A DNA stretch of 64,000 nucleotides, from NCBI GenBank assembly GCA_963817705.1, contig CAWFPF010000003.1:62001-126000 (forward strand), read 5' to 3'. Positions within the stretch are counted from its first letter, which is position 1. Every line of letters begins with the position of its first letter. Below are positions 46,956 through 55,772 of this stretch, one piece after another. The translations under genes and the position numbers were made by a program. The DNA is from Rhodomicrobium sp963817705. Lineage in GTDB: Bacteria > Pseudomonadota > Alphaproteobacteria > Rhizobiales > Rhodomicrobiaceae. The notes beneath the pieces were generated by a model that saw nothing but the letters and a program-made list of their open reading frames with translations, ran no database searches and had not been told where the DNA came from.

Positions 46956-48239
46956 TCATTCCGCTAAAGCGGGCGGGTAAGCTTCTCTGACTTCGCCAAA
47001 GTGAACGCCGTGTGCTTCCGGACCGAGAATCGCCAGCCCTGCCACAGCGAAAGCCACGACTGTGGCCGTTCCAGCCAAGGCGACGGCGTAATTGGCGCTG
47101 GCCGGCCCCACGACCCCGGCGACGGGTAAGGTGGCGGCGATCCACGCTTGCATGGTCGCATTGATGGATGCGATCAGATTGCCGACCTGGTAGGCGAACC
47201 CTGGAAATGTGCCGCGTACCTCACCGGGCGAAAGCTCGTTCAGATGAACGGGGACGACGCCCCAAGCGCCCTGCACGGCGAATTGGATAAAAAACGCACC
47301 CACGGCAAGCCAGAGCGGCTCCGTGGAGAACGCCCAGAGGGGGATTACGGGGAGCGCCAGCAGCGCCGCCAGCCCGATGGCGCGCCGTCTTCCGATTCGC
47401 TCGGACAAAGCGCCAATGACGAGGCCGCCGAGAATAGCGCCGATATTATAGACAATGGCGATAATGCTCACTGCAGTCGTCGATAGGTGACGCTGCACCT
47501 GCAGGAAGGTTGGATACAGATCCTGAGTGCCATGGCTGAAGAAGTTGAATGCGGTCATCAGAATAACCGCGTAGGCGAAGAGGCCCGCGTGCCTCCGCAG
47601 CATTTCCGCCAGGCCCGCCTGCGGCCTCCCGCTGTCGCGCCGCTCGATAAAGGCTGGCGACTCGTCCACGTTGCGGCGGATGTACAGGACGAGAAACGCC
47701 GGCAGCGCGCCCAGCATGAACATGCCGCGCCAGCCTATGGTGGTGAAAAAGAGGCCGTAGACGACGGAGGCGATCAGGTAGCCCGATGGGTAGCCGGCCT
47801 GCAACAGGCCCGATATCGAGCCTCTCGCATTCTGCGGAATAGTCTCCATCGCGAGCGAGGCTCCGACGCCCCATTCTCCGCCCATCGCGATCCCGTAGAG
47901 GAAGCGCAGGATCAGGAGGGTTGTGAGGTCGGGGGCAAAGCCGGACGCGAATTCGAGCGCTGAGTACGTCAGAATGTTGACCATCAGGGCGGGGCGGCGC
48001 CCGAAGCGGTCCGCAGCAAGGCCGAAAAGCAAAGCGCCGATCGGCCGGGCCGCCAGCGTCAACAGGATAGCGAAGGTGACGTCGGTCACGCTCACCGAGA
48101 ATTCGGCCGCCACGTATTTGATAACGAAAACGAGGATGAAGAAGTCGAAGGCGTCGAGTGTCCAGCCGAGGTAAGCGGAGAGGACGGCATTGCGCTGGTT
48201 CGGCGTCAGCGAGCGAAGGACGGCAAAGATGGGCAGCAT
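46956..48239 (-). CDS. MFS transporter, carboxylate/aromatic acid type (AAHS/sialate-like)
   Basis: A 427-residue, 12-helix major facilitator. LGWTLDAFDFFILVFV near the start holds the membrane acidic residue typical of proton/carboxylate symporters (NanT, JEN, benzoate carriers). GLAADRFGRRPAL is the 2-3 loop and GALSERIGRRRAIG the 8-9 loop. It should import an organic acid with protons. The FAH-family gene downstream suggests an oxo or aromatic acid. A palindrome sits 21 bases ahead of the start. Confidence 0.87.
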   Translation of the reverse strand: MLPIFAVLRSLTPNQRNAVLSAYLGWTLDAFDFFILVFVIKYVAAEFSVSVTDVTFAILLTLAARPIGALLFGLAADRFGRRPALMVNILTYSALEFASGFAPDLTTLLILRFLYGIAMGGEWGVGASLAMETIPQNARGSISGLLQAGYPSGYLIASVVYGLFFTTIGWRGMFMLGALPAFLVLYIRRNVDESPAFIERRDSGRPQAGLAEMLRRHAGLFAYAVILMTAFNFFSHGTQDLYPTFLQVQRHLSTTAVSIIAIVYNIGAILGGLVIGALSERIGRRRAIGLAALLALPVIPLWAFSTEPLWLAVGAFFIQFAVQGAWGVVPVHLNELSPGEVRGTFPGFAYQVGNLIASINATMQAWIAATLPVAGVVGPASANYAVALAGTATVVAFAVAGLAILGPEAHGVHFGEVREAYPPALAE

Positions 48240-48543
48240 GATTGCAACCCCTTAACGGTGTTTACGCCGTAAACGGGTGCGCATGGGGGTTCGTTGCAGA
48301 GGTGACGTAATTTAGGCCGCGCACCAAAGCTCCGTGAACACGATCCACAGCCAAGAACGCCGCCCGGTCGCTAATTCCGGTGCTTTTGTCCTCCGCCATG
48401 GGCTTTTGTCTTGTGCGTAGTATAGCCACGCGCGTCGGTGCCTAAAAAGCGAACAAGATTGGAGCTATCCCTTTACCGGTCGTCAGCGCGGCCCCGGTGA
48501 CGTATGTTTGGAGGTGGGGCGAGCTTATCGAATTGGGGGAACC
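48240..48543. other. Divergent intergenic region upstream of the MFS gene
   Basis: About 300 bases with the palindrome at 48260-48274 and the start region of the small membrane protein at 48544. Nothing else supported. Confidence 0.4.
48260..48274. promoter_or_regulatory. Perfect 15-base palindrome ahead of the MFS gene
   Basis: GTTTACG, one base, CGTAAAC, 21 bases upstream of the ATG. Likely an operator for a local repressor or activator; the regulator is not identifiable. Confidence 0.5.
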
Positions 48544-49011
48544 ATGACCTGGCGTGACACGATCGAATCTTGGCGGAGCCGGCTCGGACCTTATTTAGGC
48601 GTCTTTCTATTCCTAGCCGCCGCCCTCGGGCTCCTTTACTTTGCACCGGCACGCAGCGCCGCCGCTCTGCTCGGGATCGTCGCGGGCGCCGCGCTCGCTT
48701 TTGCTCTCGTTACGAAAGCTCGCGAGCCGGTACAGATTGCGGTGCTCTGGGCCGCCATCGCCGTGACGGCGGATGCCGCTTATGCCCGATTGAACGATCA
48801 AGCGCCGGTGACCCTTGCCAACGCGCTCGCGAAGATCATCGATGCTTGCCTCAAGCTCGCGGAACCGATGATCCGTGTGCTTGGGCTGCCGGGCGGCGAT
48901 CCGAGGGTTAAGGTCGGCGCGGTCGCCCCCGAATTTGTGTGGGCGCTGATCCTGTCGCTGATCGTCGCGATGGCGATTGGCGTTCCTTTCGCGAGCCGCA
49001 GGCTGCGTTGA
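48544..49011 (+). CDS. Small inner membrane protein, unknown
   Basis: A 155-residue protein with three or four hydrophobic helices (YLGVFLFLAAALGLLYFA, AAALLGIVAGAALAFALVT, IAVLWAAIAVTADAAYA, and a last one near FVWALILSLIVAMAIG). A GGGGGAA sits before the ATG at 48544. It looks like one of many small alphaproteobacterial membrane proteins without a domain name. No neighbour gives a hint. Confidence 0.6.
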   Translation: MTWRDTIESWRSRLGPYLGVFLFLAAALGLLYFAPARSAAALLGIVAGAALAFALVTKAREPVQIAVLWAAIAVTADAAYARLNDQAPVTLANALAKIIDACLKLAEPMIRVLGLPGGDPRVKVGAVAPEFVWALILSLIVAMAIGVPFASRRLR

Positions 49012-49130
49012 AGCGTCAGAGGCTTCCGGCGGCGCTGGCTACACTCCAGCCCCGCCGGAGAACCGGGTTCTCACCCGCGGCACTGCCACCCAAATAGGGA
49101 ACAGCTTCTGCCGATGGCTATTGCTATCGA

Positions 49131-49343
49131 TCAGCCTCCGTGCGCCGTGTCGCATTGGTAGTCTGATGGAAACCGGCAATACGATCCGTTGCCAAGCCGG
49201 TTTTCGTCGCCAGGCGTATCGTTCCTAACAAACAGCGACGTCGGTGCGCTGTCCCGTGCTAACACATTTGCCAATGCCGGCAGGGCAATACTGGCAAGCG
49301 TCATCGATAAGGCCAGGGAGGTTCTTAACACTTGGGGTTTCAT
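49131..49343 (-). CDS. Small secreted peptide
   Basis: A 70-residue frame starting MKPQVLRTSLALSMTLASIAL, cut near ALA-NV, after GGAAAGGATC. Two Cys in the last 20 residues (YCRFPSDYQCDTAHGG) could form a disulfide. It is divergent from the LysR gene, 113 bases apart, so LysR may control it. Function unknown. Confidence 0.55.
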   Translation of the reverse strand: MKPQVLRTSLALSMTLASIALPALANVLARDSAPTSLFVRNDTPGDENRLGNGSYCRFPSDYQCDTAHGG

Positions 49344-49456
49344 AGGGCGATCCTTTCCATCTTTGCGTCCGATTGTCGTGCAGGTGACCGGACCTCGCAA
49401 TTTGGAAGTTCCTAACGCAGCCTATGGCCTGCAAATAGGCTCACCGGAGGGTTGGA

Positions 49457-50341
49457 ATGCGGTTTGACTTGACCGACCTTCGCCTTTTTCTCTTCGTCGT
49501 GGAAGCCGGGTGCATCACCCGCGGAGCTTCGCAGGCAAACATGGCGCTGCCCTCGGCGAGCGCCCGCTTGCGTGGCATGGAAGATATTATCGGGCTGCCC
49601 TTGCTCGAACGCGGTCGCCGTGGCGTGGCGCCAACTCCCGCAGGAGACGCGCTCGCCCACCACGCCCGGATCGTGCTGAGGCAAGTCGAGCAGATGCGGG
49701 GCGAACTCGGCAAATACTCAAGAGGCCTCAAAGGCTATGTCCGGCTTCTCTCGGACACCACGGCGATGACCGAGTTTCTGCCTGAAGCGCTTGCGCCCTA
49801 TCTCTCCGCCCACCCAAATGTCTATATCGATGTGAAAGAGCGAACGAACACGGCGATCGTAAAAGCCGTGGAAGGAGGTTTTGCCGAAATAGGCATCATC
49901 TCCGACACTTCCGAGACAGGCGCGCTTCAGCTCTTGCCTTTTGCCCGGGACAGGCTCGTTCTGGTGGTTCCGAAGGAAAGTCCACTGGCGGAACGCCGGC
50001 AGGTCGCGTTTCAGGAGGTAGCCGGGCATGAATTCGCCGGGATTGGCAGCGGAAGCCATTTGCAGGACTATCTCGCCAAGCATGCCGCCGGAGCGCAGCC
50101 CCTGACTTACCGGATACACATGAGCACTTTCGAAGGAATTTGCCGCATGGTCGAGCATAATGTAGGCTTGGGCATCGTGCCGGAGACGGCTGCCGAGAGG
50201 TGCCGCAAGCGGATGTCCATCCGGACAATAAAGCTTACGGATAGTTGGGCCATGCGCCACCACTCGCTTTGCATCCGGAAACTTGAGGCTTTATCACCGC
50301 ATGCCCGCGACCTGGCTCAACATTTGACGTCCTGCCACTGA
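49457..50341 (+). CDS. LysR-family transcription regulator
   Basis: A 294-residue regulator: HTH in residues 1-65 (LTDLRLFLFVVEAGCITRGAS, cited in part, LPSASARLRGMEDIIGLPLL likewise), then the periplasmic-binding-like effector domain (RLLSDTTAMTEFLPEALAPYL region onwards). It would bind a small molecule and control nearby genes, most simply the divergent small peptide gene. A GGAGGG lies 9 bases before the ATG. Confidence 0.9.
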   Translation: MRFDLTDLRLFLFVVEAGCITRGASQANMALPSASARLRGMEDIIGLPLLERGRRGVAPTPAGDALAHHARIVLRQVEQMRGELGKYSRGLKGYVRLLSDTTAMTEFLPEALAPYLSAHPNVYIDVKERTNTAIVKAVEGGFAEIGIISDTSETGALQLLPFARDRLVLVVPKESPLAERRQVAFQEVAGHEFAGIGSGSHLQDYLAKHAAGAQPLTYRIHMSTFEGICRMVEHNVGLGIVPETAAERCRKRMSIRTIKLTDSWAMRHHSLCIRKLEALSPHARDLAQHLTSCH

Positions 50342-50374
50342 TCGCCGGGGTTCTGCGCTAACTAACACGCAATG

Positions 50375-50854
50375 TTAATCCTCGGTTTCCCCGATGTGGT
50401 GCTGCGCATAGAGCTGAAGCCCGAGCTTGTCCACGAGGTCGAGCTGAGTTTCGAGATAGTCGATATGCTCCTCCTCGTTATGCATCAGCGTCTCGAACAG
50501 ATCGCGCGATACGTAGTCCCTCACGGCGTGGCAGTGCGTGGCGGCCTCTTCATAGAGCGTCCGCGCGGATATCTCCGCGCGAAGATCGCATTCGAGAACC
50601 TCCTTCACCGTCTGCCCTATATGCAGCGGGTCCAGCACCTGCATGTTGGGAAAGCCTTCGAGGAAGATGATCCGCGTGGTCAGCTTGTCGGCGTGCTCCA
50701 TCTCCTCGATGGATTCCTTGCGCCAATACTTCGCAAGGGACTTATAACCCCAATTGTCGAGCAGCCGGTAGTGTAGCCAATACTGGTTGATGGCAGTCAG
50801 CTCATGGCGGAGTCCGGCGTTCAAATATTCGATGACTTTCGGGTCACCTTTCAT
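50375..50854 (-). CDS. bfr: Bacterioferritin
   Basis: A 159-residue ferritin-like four-helix protein. Di-iron ligands Glu18, Glu51 and His54 and the haem ligand Met52 are at the same numbers as in E. coli Bfr (HELTAINQYWLHY, IEEMEHADKL), with the second Glu-x2-His in HNEEEHIDYLE. It stores iron as a ferric mineral. It lies 89 bases after bfd on the same strand, probably one message under an Irr box. Confidence 0.95.
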   Translation of the reverse strand: MKGDPKVIEYLNAGLRHELTAINQYWLHYRLLDNWGYKSLAKYWRKESIEEMEHADKLTTRIIFLEGFPNMQVLDPLHIGQTVKEVLECDLRAEISARTLYEEAATHCHAVRDYVSRDLFETLMHNEEEHIDYLETQLDLVDKLGLQLYAQHHIGETED

Positions 50855-50943
50855 AGTTTTCTCCGTTTTTCGCCGGTGAGTCGAAGGGGATGGGAATGGC
50901 TTAAGACCATTATGCTTGGAATGAGATTAAAAATCGTGCGCGG

Positions 50944-51153
50944 TCAAGCCACTTTTGCGTCAGGCATTTCACTTTCCGCCTGCGCGTTCTTGAACTCGTC
51001 CATAACCCAGCGTATGGACCGCGTGCAGCGTCCGCACTGCGCCGTACAGCCGAGATGCCGGCGCACCTGACATGGCGTACTCGGCGGATTGGGACAGCTC
51101 AGCGCTTCCCGCACCGCGTGATCCGTCAGCACATTACAGGAGCATAAAATCAT
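50944..51153 (-). CDS. bfd: Bacterioferritin-associated ferredoxin
   Basis: A 69-residue [2Fe-2S] protein: Cys4 and Cys6 (MILCSCNVLTDHAVRE) and Cys40 and Cys43 (TAQCGRCTRSIRWVMDE). Bfd gives electrons to bacterioferritin haem to release stored iron. It precedes bfr. A typical Irr-box sequence lies about 80 bases upstream. Confidence 0.92.
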   Translation of the reverse strand: MILCSCNVLTDHAVREALSCPNPPSTPCQVRRHLGCTAQCGRCTRSIRWVMDEFKNAQAESEMPDAKVA

Positions 51154-51231
51154 GTCGCCGGTCTCGGATGGAATTGATCTGCGCTGTTACGATAGGGTTC
51201 CCTCCCCTCGAAATCAATAAGAAACACTTCC

Positions 51232-51246
51232 TTAAAACCATTCTAA
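51232..51246. promoter_or_regulatory. Irr box (ICE-like) upstream of bfd-bfr
   Basis: On the minus strand it reads TTAGAATGGTTTTAA, one mismatch from TTAGAA-N3-TTCTAA, the consensus bound by the haem-responsive regulator Irr in Rhizobiales. Its place ahead of iron storage genes fits the known Irr regulon. Confidence 0.7.
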
Positions 51247-51434
51247 CTGAGGAAAGCTGTTCCGGCTCGTAAGCGTTATTGTCGCGGCATTGGGTCAATT
51301 TGTGAATGCACTTGGTTCGTTTCGTGTGCCTACGCTCGAACCTACAATACTCCGGTATTTCGATCAGCGCCGGCTGGGCCGGAAAAGGCCGTGCCGGACG
51401 CAAGGTTTGCGTGCTGATGCGCGCCGGGCCGGGA

Positions 51435-52463
51435 TCACTCGTCGCCGCCGCCGTCGCTGCCATAGATCGGCATCACGCGCCGCTCGGCATAATCGGCGAG
51501 AAGCACGATGGAGCCGGTGGTCGCGCGGCCTTCGAGATCGCGATGGGCCTGCGCTGCCTCGGACATGGGATAGGTCTTGGTCACCCGGATTTTAACACGG
51601 CCGAGTCGCACCATGTCCATCACGTCATTGGCGTTTTCGACGAGCGCCTGGCGTGACGCAATATAGGTATTCAGTGTGGGCCGCGTCGCATAGAGCGATC
51701 CCTTCTGCGCGAGGATCGAAATCTCGAAGGGCGGTACGGACCCTGAGGCGTTACCGAAACTGACCCATAGCCCGCGAGGCTTGAGGCAATCGAGCGACTT
51801 CGGGAACGTATCCTTGCCGATGGAGTCGTAGACCACATCGACACCCTTGCCGCCGGTAATCTCCTTCACGCGCGCGGCGAAATCCTCCGTGCGATAATTG
51901 ATGACATGCTTGCAGCCATTATCCTTCGCAAGCTTCACCTTCTCGTCCGAACCGGCGGTGCCAATGACCGTCGCGCCAATGAAGGAGGCCCATTGGGACG
52001 CGATGAGGCCCACGCCTCCCGCCGCGGCGTGCCAGAGGATGACGCTGTCCTTGGTAACGGGGTAGGTCTGTTTCAGGAGGTAGCGCACGGTCATGCCTTG
52101 CAGCATCATCGCGGCGGCGGCTTCGTAGGAAATGCCGGCCGCAAGCTTCACAAGCCGGCCGGCCGGGATCAGCCTCTCCTCGGCATAGCCTCCGATCGCG
52201 CCGGCATAGCAAACCCGGTCTCCTGGCTCGACCTCCGTCACGCCCTCGCCGGTGGCCACGACTACGCCCGCGCCTTCGCTGCCCGGTGTGAAGGGCAGCG
52301 CCACGGGATAGAGCCCGGTTCGATGATAAACATCGATGAAGTTCACACCGGCCGCATACTGCTTGACCTTCGCTTGGCCTGGCCCAGGCTCACCAGCATC
52401 GGCCTTCTCCCATTGCATGACTTCAGGGCCACCAAAGGCGTGTATGCGGATCGCATAAGGCAT
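51435..52463 (-). CDS. qor: NADPH:quinone oxidoreductase (zinc-independent MDR)
   Basis: A 342-residue medium-chain dehydrogenase: GVNFIDVYHRTGLYP and PGSEGAGVV in the catalytic domain; AAAGGVGLIASQWA is the nucleotide-binding loop. Zinc ligands are absent, as in quinone reductases of the QOR type. It moves two electrons from NADPH to quinones. ATG 52463 follows GAGG; the 52475 start is less well placed. Confidence 0.9.
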   Translation of the reverse strand: MPYAIRIHAFGGPEVMQWEKADAGEPGPGQAKVKQYAAGVNFIDVYHRTGLYPVALPFTPGSEGAGVVVATGEGVTEVEPGDRVCYAGAIGGYAEERLIPAGRLVKLAAGISYEAAAAMMLQGMTVRYLLKQTYPVTKDSVILWHAAAGGVGLIASQWASFIGATVIGTAGSDEKVKLAKDNGCKHVINYRTEDFAARVKEITGGKGVDVVYDSIGKDTFPKSLDCLKPRGLWVSFGNASGSVPPFEISILAQKGSLYATRPTLNTYIASRQALVENANDVMDMVRLGRVKIRVTKTYPMSEAAQAHRDLEGRATTGSIVLLADYAERRVMPIYGSDGGGDE

Positions 52464-52771
52464 GAGAAACCTCATAGTTTAATGCTTGAGCCGTGGCTTT
52501 CGCAATTTGGCATTTATGCCCGTAATCCCGCGAATTGTCGATATGCCCGTTCCGTGGCGTATTGCGGCGGCATGTAAGCGTTGGGGCCCATTTTCGTAAA
52601 AAAACGCGGCGGCAAATTTCGGTCCCTCGAACGGCAATCGGCAAAGCGCGAATGGGAGTGCGCCGCCCCTGGAAAAAACGTAAATCAACGCAGCAAATAA
52701 AGTCAAAGCCGGTTCAATGGTCATGCGAACAGGAATGTCGAGGGCGGGATTTCCCGCCCTCCCGTGGATGC
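52464..52771. other. Intergenic region with a strong hairpin
   Basis: About 300 bases between two minus-strand genes. It holds the hairpin at 52740-52761. No gene supported. Confidence 0.45.
52740..52761 (-). terminator. Strong hairpin downstream of the M15-type gene
   Basis: GAGGGCGGGA, two bases, TCCCGCCCTC: a perfect 10-base stem 11 bases after the stop of the M15 gene. It lacks a T-run, so it may stop transcription by another means or protect the 3' end. Confidence 0.6.
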
Positions 52772-53458
52772 TCAACTGTCGTCGTCGGAGTTCCAGCGGT
52801 GCGCATAGTGCAGCGATTTGCCGTCGTCGACATGGCCGCAATCGTTGAAGTCGCAGCCATCGCGTAACCCATGCTTCCGGATGATTTCGTGCGCGTGGTA
52901 CATGAAGCGTGTCGTCTCGCCCCAACCCGTCTGGTCGAAATCGCAGGCGGCGCCGGCATAGTGCCGCGAGTTCGGGACGTGGCCGCCATGCGCGAGGCAG
53001 CCGACGTGCCGCGGCTTATAGCCATGCGCCACGAAGTCCGCGATCAGAGCCTGAAAGCGCTCGGCAAGGTGGGAGGCAACCGTGATTGGTCCCGCGTCCG
53101 TGGTAACCCTGGCCATCCCACCCCCGAGGTTTTTGATGGTGCTGGTTATGCTGAGACAGTGCGGCCAGCACATGCCGGTGCCACCAGCCCCAAATAGGCA
53201 AAGGGGAAGCGCGCTGTGAACGGCGGGATCGTGCCGTGCATGGCGCCGGTAATGATGATGCCGGTTAGCGGCCTGCGCGTGCTGCTTGTGCCACCAACCC
53301 CACGCCGCCATGCGATGATGCGCGTGGCGCACGGTATGATGGTGGTGAGCATAGTGCTGGTAGTGATGATGATGATAATGATGATGACGATGACGATATC
53401 CAGCTTGCGCCGGGATCGAAACGGCCAAAAAAATCAAGGCCGTGAGCAGCAGTCTCAT
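52772..53458 (-). CDS. Exported His-rich M15-type (VanY-like) zinc peptidase
   Basis: A 228-residue protein with signal peptide (MRLLLTALIFLAVSIPAQA-G), then a His/Arg-rich stretch (residues 21-80, with runs of three to four His), then a compact domain with the M15 motif Ser164-x-His166 to Asp173 (SRHYAGAACD) and a third ligand His209 (CGHVDDG). These fit the zinc ligands of D,D-/L,D-carboxypeptidases. It likely trims peptidoglycan peptides. The poly-His part could collect zinc for the active site. ATG 53458 follows GAGGTACC. Confidence 0.8.
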   Translation of the reverse strand: MRLLLTALIFLAVSIPAQAGYRHRHHHYHHHHYQHYAHHHHTVRHAHHRMAAWGWWHKQHAQAANRHHHYRRHARHDPAVHSALPLCLFGAGGTGMCWPHCLSITSTIKNLGGGMARVTTDAGPITVASHLAERFQALIADFVAHGYKPRHVGCLAHGGHVPNSRHYAGAACDFDQTGWGETTRFMYHAHEIIRKHGLRDGCDFNDCGHVDDGKSLHYAHRWNSDDDS

Positions 53459-53873
53459 ACTCGGTACCTCTTGCTCTTGTTTTTGTCGCCCTGCGGAGCG
53501 CGGGACGCTCCACATGCCGGGCTTGGCTCCTATGAGCGGGCCCGGGTGGGCACTGGGGCATCTGCCTCAGCATCCACGATGCGAGTCATACCCAGCGGGA
53601 GCTTTGCGTAAGGTTAAAATACGGCAACTGCGCGGCTCCACTGTTGCCTAAAATCCTCACAATAGGTCCAAAGCCGGCCTAAACGCACCGCTATAGGCGG
53701 AGTTTCATGCTTTTGGGCTTGCTGGGAGGGATCGATTCGTCAGGGAGAGAGGGGACGCGCGACATTAACTCGCAGTCTTGTTGGATAGACCCCCTACCTC
53801 TTTGCCGCATGCGGAGCGAATTTTCGAGGCATGGATCGAGGTGGTGTTCGATGAGGGAAAAACCGGCAGGCGG
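53459..53873. other. Intergenic region between the M15 gene and chvG
   Basis: About 415 bases. A GGAGCG..CGCTCC stem lies near 53494-53511. The plus-strand frame at 53707-53922 has no ribosome site and overlaps chvG; I do not accept it. Nothing else seen. Confidence 0.45.
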
Positions 53874-55763
53874 TCAGGCGCAAGTCACCGCCGGCAAGCG
53901 GATCACGAAACGTGCGCCGTAGGAGTAACGCTCCAAGGTACCGCAGGCGAAGCTCTCTTCGCGGCCGGTTGCGGGGGGTGGGCAAGGTTCAGCCGGGCGG
54001 CCCTTTTGTGGCTTGACGGCTTGAGGCTTCAGCGCGCGCACGCCTGGGCAGAGCCTGTTTTCGGCCCAGATAGCGCCCTGATGCGCTTTGACGATCTGCT
54101 GCGAAATGTTGAGGCCCAACCCGGAGTTCTGGCCGAACAACTCGGGCCTGTCCGTATAAAAGCGGTTGAAGATTCTTTCCAGGTTTTCTTGCCTGATGCC
54201 CGGGCCTTCATCTTCGATCGTGATTTCAATCTCGCTCTTTTTCGGAACCCTCCTGGCGGAAACATAAATAGATCCGCCCTTTGGCGAAAAGGAAATGGCA
54301 TTATCGATGAGATTCAAAATGACCTGGCTCAAACGGCTGTCATGACCGCTGACCATGTAATCCTTGCTGTTCGTGAACTGCTCCGGCGAAGAACAGCCTT
54401 GAACGGTAAAGACGACGTTGAGACCGCTCGCAATCCTGTTCTCGCGCGTGATCTCGCATAACATGCTGAGCAGGCTCGCCATATTGACGGGCTTTGCCGT
54501 TTCGCGAGCCAGCTCCGCATCGAGCCGCGAGGCGTCGGAAATGTCCGTGATGAGGCGGTCCAGGCGGCGCACATCGTGGATGATGATATCGACGAGTTTC
54601 CGCCTGTCGTCCTCGGCCTTGATCGAAGGCAGCAGGCTCGCGGCATTGCGAAGCGAAGTCAGCGGGTTTTTCAGCTCGTGCGACACGTCGGCAGCGAAAC
54701 TTTCGATGGCATCGAGTTTGGAGTAAAGCGCGTTGGTCATGTCCCGGAGCGCGCCCGACAGATGTCCGATCTCGTCCCGCCGGTCGCTGAAATCTGGAAT
54801 TTGCTCCCGGTTCTTGATGTTCCGGCGCACCCGCTCCGCGGCGATCGCAAGGCGGTGCATCGGGTTGGCGATGGTCCCCGCCAGAAGCAAGGACAGCAGC
54901 CCTGTGACGAGGATCACGAGCCCGGCTACGGCGACGATTTGGAGACGCTCCTGCGCGATCAGGTCGTCGATATCGCCGCCCTGGGTCGTGAGCATCAAAG
55001 CGCCAAGAATGGTTTGATCGCGCTGAATGGGGACTGCGATCGAGATCACGGTCTCTCCCGCATCGGTGATGCGGATGAGAGGAACGGGACTGCCCGTCAG
55101 CGCGACGCGAACTTCCTCATAGGCCTTTCCGTCCGGCCCCATGTCCTTGTAACGGGGAAGGTCTGCGGTCCATAGACCGGATTTAAGAAAGGACCAGATG
55201 TCGCCGAAGAGATCGGTGTCGCCCTCGGCTGCGCCCTCCAAACGGCCGCTTGAGCCATGCGGATAGAGCTGCCGGCTGTCCGAGATCAAACTCCCATCCG
55301 TGTCGAAAACCCGCGCCCGGGTCTTTGTCGGGCCGACGAGATCGCGGAGCATCGGGGACACAATTTCAGGATCGATGCGGAAGGACAGCTCCGGGCTCGC
55401 AACGCCCTGCGGCACGATCAGCCTGTTCTCACCGGACTGCGGGTTTGCATCCGCGGCCAAGTCCATGTTGGTCTTGCTCGTCTGCGAGATCGCGCTTGCG
55501 ATGATGCCGGCCTGCGTCGTAAGGCTCTCGATGCGCGTCTCCATGAACTTGACGCGGTACTGGTTCAAATAAAAAATTCCGCTGACCAGAATGGTCACGC
55601 CGAAGAAATTCAGAACGATGATCCGGCGCGTGATGCTGTTGAAGCGGTAATGCCTGAAAAATTTGCGCGTCAGCCGCGCGGCGCGCACCCGGAAGGCGCG
55701 AAGTCCACGCCGCACCTCGCTTTTGTAAGCCCACCCGGGTATCTCAAGGGCCATGCGGTCCAA
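53874..55763 (-). CDS. chvG: Sensor histidine kinase ChvG (ExoS)
   Basis: A 629-residue kinase: helix near 48-68, a periplasmic domain to about 290, a helix near 285-310, a HAMP region, HisKA with the phosphorylated His in ADVSHELKNPLTSL and HATPase (NLIDNAISFS, DEGPGI, NSGLGLNISQQIV). ChvG/ExoS senses acid and envelope stress in rhizobia. The start is TTG 55763 (12 bases after AAGGAG) or ATG 55754. About 35 Pro-rich residues are inserted between WAENR and the final strand YGARFVIRLPA. No hprK gene follows, unlike the usual order. Confidence 0.9.
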   Translation of the reverse strand: MDRMALEIPGWAYKSEVRRGLRAFRVRAARLTRKFFRHYRFNSITRRIIVLNFFGVTILVSGIFYLNQYRVKFMETRIESLTTQAGIIASAISQTSKTNMDLAADANPQSGENRLIVPQGVASPELSFRIDPEIVSPMLRDLVGPTKTRARVFDTDGSLISDSRQLYPHGSSGRLEGAAEGDTDLFGDIWSFLKSGLWTADLPRYKDMGPDGKAYEEVRVALTGSPVPLIRITDAGETVISIAVPIQRDQTILGALMLTTQGGDIDDLIAQERLQIVAVAGLVILVTGLLSLLLAGTIANPMHRLAIAAERVRRNIKNREQIPDFSDRRDEIGHLSGALRDMTNALYSKLDAIESFAADVSHELKNPLTSLRNAASLLPSIKAEDDRRKLVDIIIHDVRRLDRLITDISDASRLDAELARETAKPVNMASLLSMLCEITRENRIASGLNVVFTVQGCSSPEQFTNSKDYMVSGHDSRLSQVILNLIDNAISFSPKGGSIYVSARRVPKKSEIEITIEDEGPGIRQENLERIFNRFYTDRPELFGQNSGLGLNISQQIVKAHQGAIWAENRLCPGVRALKPQAVKPQKGRPAEPCPPPATGREESFACGTLERYSYGARFVIRLPAVTCA

Positions 55764-55772
55764 TCTTCGAGG

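Noticed and set aside
53707..53922. A 71-codon plus-strand frame overlapping the end of chvG.
   Set aside because: Convergent overlap with a strong gene and no ribosome site.
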